Shown here: piece by piece, positions 34,245 to 38,601 of the stretch
Position numbering within the stretch: position 1 is the stretch's first letter
Layout of the letters: each line of letters begins with the position of its first letter
Assembly: GCA_943332105.1 (NCBI GenBank)
Contig: CALQOD010000016.1
Coordinates: 1-38,601 of the forward strand
DNA length: 38,601 nucleotides
Reading direction: 5' to 3'
DNA from: Chitinophaga pinensis
Lineage (GTDB): Bacteria; Bacteroidota; Bacteroidia; AKYH767-A; OLB10
Notes under the pieces: generated by a model
Database searches by the model: none
What the model was told of the DNA's origin: nothing
What the model saw: the letters and a program-made list of their open reading frames with translations, nothing else
Position numbers and translations under genes: made by a program

Positions 34245-37190
34245 TTATGCAAGTGTTCTTTTAATTGCTACATTTTCATACCCCTCAATAATATCACCTT
34301 CCATAATGCCATTAAAGTTATTGATATTTAATCCGCACTCCATACCTGCCTGAACTTCTTTCGCATCATCTTTAAATCGTTTTAACGATGCAAGTTCTCC
34401 ACTATGAACTACAATGCCATCACGAATAATTCTGATTTTAGTATTTCTGTTTATTTTTCCTTCTAACACCATACATCCTGCAATAGTACCCAATTTCGGA
34501 ATTTTGAATGTTTCACGAACCTGAACATTACAAGTAATCTTCTCTTCAAACTCTGGTGCAAGCATTCCTTCCATTGCGGCCTTCACTTCATTAATTGCAT
34601 CATAGATAATTGAATACAATCTGATATCGATTTCTTCATTCTCTGCCAACTTGCGAGCGCTTACAGAAGGACGAACTTGGAAGCCAATGATGATGGCATT
34701 TGAAGCAGAAGCTAAATTAACATCAGACTCCGAAATTTGTCCAACACCTTTCATAATCACGTTCACCTGAATTTCTGGATTAGACAATTTCAATAATGAA
34801 TCTGATAATGCTTCTACCGAACCATCCACGTCACCTTTCACAATAACATTTAATTCTTTGAAATTGCCGATTGCCAAACGACGACCAATCTCATCAAGTG
34901 TAATATGCTTGTGTGTACGAATACCTTGCTCACGTTGTAACTGTAATCGTTTGTTAGCAATATCGCGCGCTTCCCTTTCATCCTCCATTACATTAAACTG
35001 ATCACCCGCTTGTGGCGCGCCGCTCATACCTAAAATTAATGCTGGATGAGAAGGAGCTGCCTCGTAAACTTTTCCGCCGCGCTCATTAAACATAGCTTTA
35101 ACACGCCCACTATAGCATCCTGCTAAAACTACATCACCAATCTTTAATGTTCCTGTTTGTACCAAAACAGTTGTTACATAACCTCTTCCTTTATCAAGAG
35201 AAGATTCGATAACAGTTCCTTTTGCTAATCGCCCTGGATTTGCTTTAAGATCCAACAAATCAGATTCTAATAATACTTTTTCTAATAACTTATCTACATT
35301 AAGACCTTTCTTAGCGGAGATATCCTGACTCTGATACTTACCACCCCAATCTTCTACTAAGAAATTCATCGATGCTAATTGTTGCTTGATATGTTCAGGA
35401 TTAGCATCTGGTTTATCAATTTTATTAATTGCAAATATAATTGGAACACCCGCAGCCTGAGCATGATTAATTGCCTCTTTAGTTTGCGGCATGACACTAT
35501 CATCAGCAGAAACCACTATGATTGCGACATCTGTTACCTTAGCACCACGTGCACGCATAGCCGTAAACGCTTCGTGACCTGGTGTGTCAAGGAAAGTGAT
35601 TTTTCTTCCATTCTCTAATGTTACTTCATAAGCTCCGATATGTTGGGTAATACCACCCGCTTCACCAGCAATTACATTTGCTTTACGAATATAATCTAAC
35701 AGTGATGTCTTACCGTGATCTACGTGACCCATTACAGTAACAATTGGCGCACGCGTTTCTAAATCTGACTCGTCATCAATATCATCTGTTATTGATTCTT
35801 GAACATCAGCAGAAACAAACTCAACAGTATAACCAAATTCGCCTGAAACTACTGTAATAGTTTCCGCATCGAGACGTTGATTAATAGAAACGAATAAACC
35901 CAAACTCATACAAGTAGCGATAATCTGATTCACCTGTACATTCATCATTTTCGCTAACTCATTAGCGGATACGAACTCTGTTACTTTGATTACTTTTTCT
36001 GTTGTATCATCTAATGCTTCTTGACGCTTTGCATGCAAGTCGCGTTTTTCTTTTCTAAATTTCGAAGCTTTCGATTTACCTGTTCCACTTAATCGGGCAA
36101 GCGTTGCTTTAATTTGATCTTGAATTTCCTTGTCAGTAGGCTCAACTTTCGGTTGTGCTGCTGCTGGCGCAGGGCGGCCTTTGTTTCCTACTTTGTTAAA
36201 AGGACGATTCCCGCCACCAGGACGATTATCGCCACCAGGACGTTGTTGACCACCTTGCCAAGGACGCTGTTGAGTATTTGCTGTCCCGCCTCCCGCTTGA
36301 GGAGTAGATCCGCCTGGATTTTCTTTACGCTTGCGTTTGCGTTGTCCTTGCGCAAAATCAGATGAAGAAGCAACAGGCTTTTTCTTAGGAGGATCAACAG
36401 GTAAAACAATTTTACCTAAAATATTGGGGCCGCTAAGTTTTTCGAAACGAACACTAATATGTTCCGGAGGCAAATTAGCTTCTACAATAGCATCAGTCTT
36501 GGTTGGATTTGCAACTATTGATGCAGTCTTACTTGCTGAAGTTGAAGGTGCTTCTGGTTTTTCAGTTTTTGCAGTTTCAGTTTTTGCAGTTTCTGATTTA
36601 GCTATTACAACTGACTTTTCTTCGACCTTCTTGACTTGCGGTTTGTCGGCTAGTTTTTTATCTATTGGTTTTTTTTCTTCTGTCTTTTTCACTGGCACTT
36701 CTACAATAGGCTCTTCTTTTTTCTTAGTCTTTTTCTTACCTGCTTCTAGATCAATTTTACCAAGAATTTTCGGTGCCTCTACCTCAGCTTTTGCTTTAAT
36801 TACTTCTGGCTCGGCTTTAACTTCTTCTTTCTTTTTAATTGATTTATTTTCTCCAGATGCAGCTAACTTAATATCATCTAAACTTTTCTTAAGCGTATCG
36901 TCATTGTCCTGCTCTATTTCTTTTTTAGATTCCGGTTTTGATGTAATTGCTTCAATAACAACATTGTCTCGTTTTAATTTTTCACGAGTTACTTCCTGAG
37001 CATCTAGCTTAGCCAAACGATCTGGCTGATATTTATCTTGTAATAACCCATAGACTTCCTGAGAAACCTTAGCATTAGGATTACTATCAACCTTAATACC
37101 TTTTGATTCCAGAAATTCCACCACGTGAGTAAGGCCAACATTAAACTCTTTTGAGGCTTTACCGAGGCGTATTGCTTTATCTTCTGCCAT
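34245..37190 (-). CDS. infB: Translation initiation factor IF-2
   Basis: The GTPase that brings initiator fMet-tRNA to the 30S subunit and promotes subunit joining. The 981 residues begin with an IF2N-like domain ([19 protein letters not shown]), then a long Lys/Glu- and Ala/Pro-rich region and a Gly/Arg/Gln-rich stretch (about 290-345), typical of Bacteroidota IF-2. A second IF2N domain precedes the G domain, with [15 protein letters not shown] (about residue 488), [15 protein letters not shown] and [10 protein letters not shown]. Domains II-IV follow, with the C-terminal fMet-tRNA-binding domain ending [14 protein letters not shown]. It lies 90 bp after nusA in the conserved rimP-nusA-infB order. 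Confidence 0.97.
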   Translation of the reverse strand: MAEDKAIRLGKASKEFNVGLTHVVEFLESKGIKVDSNPNAKVSQEVYGLLQDKYQPDRLAKLDAQEVTREKLKRDNVVIEAITSKPESKKEIEQDNDDTLKKSLDDIKLAASGENKSIKKKEEVKAEPEVIKAKAEVEAPKILGKIDLEAGKKKTKKKEEPIVEVPVKKTEEKKPIDKKLADKPQVKKVEEKSVVIAKSETAKTETAKTEKPEAPSTSASKTASIVANPTKTDAIVEANLPPEHISVRFEKLSGPNILGKIVLPVDPPKKKPVASSSDFAQGQRKRKRKENPGGSTPQAGGGTANTQQRPWQGGQQRPGGDNRPGGGNRPFNKVGNKGRPAPAAAQPKVEPTDKEIQDQIKATLARLSGTGKSKASKFRKEKRDLHAKRQEALDDTTEKVIKVTEFVSANELAKMMNVQVNQIIATCMSLGLFVSINQRLDAETITVVSGEFGYTVEFVSADVQESITDDIDDESDLETRAPIVTVMGHVDHGKTSLLDYIRKANVIAGEAGGITQHIGAYEVTLENGRKITFLDTPGHEAFTAMRARGAKVTDVAIIVVSADDSVMPQTKEAINHAQAAGVPIIFAINKIDKPDANPEHIKQQLASMNFLVEDWGGKYQSQDISAKKGLNVDKLLEKVLLESDLLDLKANPGRLAKGTVIESSLDKGRGYVTTVLVQTGTLKIGDVVLAGCYSGRVKAMFNERGGKVYEAAPSHPALILGMSGAPQAGDQFNVMEDEREARDIANKRLQLQREQGIRTHKHITLDEIGRRLAIGNFKELNVIVKGDVDGSVEALSDSLLKLSNPEIQVNVIMKGVGQISESDVNLASASNAIIIGFQVRPSVSARKLAENEEIDIRLYSIIYDAINEVKAAMEGMLAPEFEEKITCNVQVRETFKIPKLGTIAGCMVLEGKINRNTKIRIIRDGIVVHSGELASLKRFKDDAKEVQAGMECGLNINNFNGIMEGDIIEGYENVAIKRTLA

Positions 37191-37280
37191 TCGAATTATT
37201 TTATTCTGTTTTTAATAATAGGGCGAAATTGCCTTATAGATTTGTTCCGCAAATTTTATCTCACTGCGAAAAGAGATTTT

Positions 37281-38516
37281 CTATTCAAATTCAGATCTAA
37301 GAATTCTTACCAACTCGCGGATAGTTTCTTCTTCTAAGTCCGTTCTGCTTACTAAATCTTCAACAGAAATAGCAAGAACACTCTTAGCGGTATCACACCC
37401 GATAGCCTTTAATTCATCGATAATCCAAGCATCAATTTCATCGCTAAATTCTTCAATGTCCACATCTTCTTCTTCATCTTCACTATCACGATAAACATCA
37501 ATCTCATATCCTGTTAATCGACCAGCAAGTTTAATATTATGACCCCCTTTTCCAATTGCAAGAGAAACCTGATCAGGCTTCATAAACACTGCCGCGCGAT
37601 GCGTTTCATCATCTAACTTAATAGAAGTGATTTTAGCCGGACTTAAAGCACGGGTAATATATAGTTGAAGGTTGTTTGTAAAATTAATTACATCAATATT
37701 TTCGTTTCTTAACTCTCTAACGATACCGTGTATACGAGAACCTTTCATGCCTACACAAGCTCCTACAGGATCAATTCTATCATCATAAGATTCAACAGCT
37801 ACTTTTGCTCTTTCACCTGGCTCACGAACAATATTTTTAATTGTAATTAAACCATCAAAAACTTCTGGTACTTCTTGTTCAAATAATCTTTCTAAGAATA
37901 TAGGAGAAGTACGCGATAATATAATGCGAGGGCTATTATTAACCATCTCTACTCGTTGAATTACTGAACGAACACCGTCACCTTTTTTGAAGAAATCAGC
38001 TGGAATTGTTTCGTTCTTTGGAAGAATTAATTCATTGCCTTCATCATCAAGAATTAATATTTCTTTTTTCCATATTTGATAAACTTCGCCCGTTAAAATT
38101 TCACCAACACGATCTTTATATTTTCTATAAACACCATCTTTTTCTAATTCGGAAATCCTTGCAACTAAATTTTGACGTAAGGCCAATACAGCGCGACGAC
38201 CGAAGTCGCCTAACTTTACCGTTTCTGTTAAATCTTCACCCACTTCGAAATCTGGCTCTATTTTAATTGCTTCTGAGTAGGCAATTTCCAAAGCAGAATC
38301 TTCAACCATTCCATCTTCCACAATTACACGATTACGATAAAGTTCTAAATCTCCTTTATCTATATTGATGATGACATCAAAATTATCTGCAGTTCCATAG
38401 CGTTTACGTAACATCCCACGAATAACATCTTCGAGGATACTCATCATAGTTGCACGATCAATGTTCTTTACTTCTTTGAATTCTGAGAAGGATTCTACCA
38501 GTACGTGATGGTCCAT
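37281..38516 (-). CDS. nusA: Transcription elongation/termination factor NusA
   Basis: Binds RNA polymerase and nascent RNA to affect pausing, termination and antitermination. The 411-residue protein has the N-terminal polymerase-binding domain (MSILEDVIRGMLRKRYG), an S1 domain at about 130-200 (GEILTGEVYQIWKKEILIL), then two KH domains (PGERAKVAVESYDDRIDPVGACVGMKGSRI and SLAIGKGGHNIKLAGRLTGY, shown by their GMKGSRI and GKGGHN loops). An acidic tail and a short helical C-terminal segment end it; the two AR repeats of E. coli NusA are missing, as is usual outside the gammaproteobacteria. It begins 8 bp after the rimP stop. Confidence 0.97.
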   Translation of the reverse strand: MDHHVLVESFSEFKEVKNIDRATMMSILEDVIRGMLRKRYGTADNFDVIINIDKGDLELYRNRVIVEDGMVEDSALEIAYSEAIKIEPDFEVGEDLTETVKLGDFGRRAVLALRQNLVARISELEKDGVYRKYKDRVGEILTGEVYQIWKKEILILDDEGNELILPKNETIPADFFKKGDGVRSVIQRVEMVNNSPRIILSRTSPIFLERLFEQEVPEVFDGLITIKNIVREPGERAKVAVESYDDRIDPVGACVGMKGSRIHGIVRELRNENIDVINFTNNLQLYITRALSPAKITSIKLDDETHRAAVFMKPDQVSLAIGKGGHNIKLAGRLTGYEIDVYRDSEDEEEDVDIEEFSDEIDAWIIDELKAIGCDTAKSVLAISVEDLVSRTDLEEETIRELVRILRSEFE

Positions 38517-38524
38517 TTTAATAC

Positions 38525-38601
38525 TTATTTTAGTTTAAAGTTAATAATCAATTTTGCTTCGCGAATATCTCCATAGTTTAATTGATGGGTTGTCTCGCTT
38601 A
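38525..38601 (-). CDS. rimP: Ribosome maturation factor RimP, 3' end only
   Basis: The last 24 codons and stop of a minus-strand gene that enters from the right edge (SETTHQLNYGDIREAKLIINFKLK, shown here by its DIREAKLIINF core). Position directly upstream of nusA, 8 bp away, and the C-terminal pattern match RimP, which helps 30S subunit assembly. The fragment is too short for a firm call by sequence alone, but the gene order is highly conserved. Confidence 0.75.
   Translation of the reverse strand, partial: SETTHQLNYGDIREAKLIINFKLK

Noticed and set aside
36331-36999. 222-aa plus-strand ORF opposite infB
   Set aside because: It is the antisense shadow of the Lys/Glu/Ala-rich low-complexity region of IF-2. 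Its Ser/Thr/Phe-rich translation and lack of any domain fit that.

Overview
The window is an AT-rich chromosomal segment of a member of the Bacteroidota. The evidence is an alternative complex III operon (actABCDEF) feeding an A1-type cytochrome oxidase, a type IX secretion (T9SS) type A C-terminal sorting domain, a short SPOR-domain protein, an S46 dipeptidyl peptidase and several TAnnTTTG promoter-like elements. The genus cannot be fixed from the sequence alone. I saw no tRNA or rRNA gene, CRISPR array, phage or IS transposase.

Layout from left to right. (1) 1-304: the 5' end of a minus-strand exported protein that runs off the edge. (2) 662-5134, plus strand: pabB and tilS (4-bp overlap), then a deoxyhypusine synthase-like gene and a polyprenol-phosphate mannosyltransferase-like GT2. 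(3) 5135-8716, minus strand: an aminotransferase, manC and nhaA, probably co-transcribed. (4) 8912-10027, plus strand: a membrane-anchored protein with a degenerate Hpt-like cytoplasmic domain, followed by a cluster of palindromic repeats. (5) 10325-13224, minus strand: kynU and kmo of the kynurenine pathway. (6) 13293-24539, minus strand: a long respiratory operon actA-B-C-D-E-F-ctaC-ctaD, closed by a rho-independent terminator. (7) 24762-34119: an accessory-looking stretch with a SPOR-TonB_C fusion, a DUF421 protein, a Pycsar-effector-like membrane protein, a photolyase-related flavoprotein that lacks the usual Fe-S cysteines, an S46 peptidase and a large PNGase F-like/LamG/T9SS protein. (8) 34245-38601, minus strand: rimP (3' end), nusA and infB, closed by a terminator.

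How the genes work together. Complex III (ActA-F) oxidises quinol and passes electrons through c-type hemes in ActA and ActE to the CuA centre of CtaC and the heme-copper site of CtaD. The ctaC-ctaD genes are directly downstream, as expected for a supercomplex. KynU and Kmo belong to tryptophan catabolism or de novo NAD synthesis. ManC makes GDP-mannose, a plausible donor for the Ppm-like enzyme encoded nearby. The S46 peptidase and the T9SS protein suggest a life that uses external protein or glycoprotein.

I do not see a clear, self-contained new multi-gene system. The most interesting items are variants of known families: a deoxyhypusine synthase homologue with changed substrate residues, a photolyase-clade protein without its cluster ligands, an orphan Pycsar-type effector, a PNGase F fold apparently split by a roughly 500-residue insertion, a His-less Hpt-like domain, and a 64-bp tandem array of REP-like palindromes. 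All family assignments are from reading motifs; no search was run.
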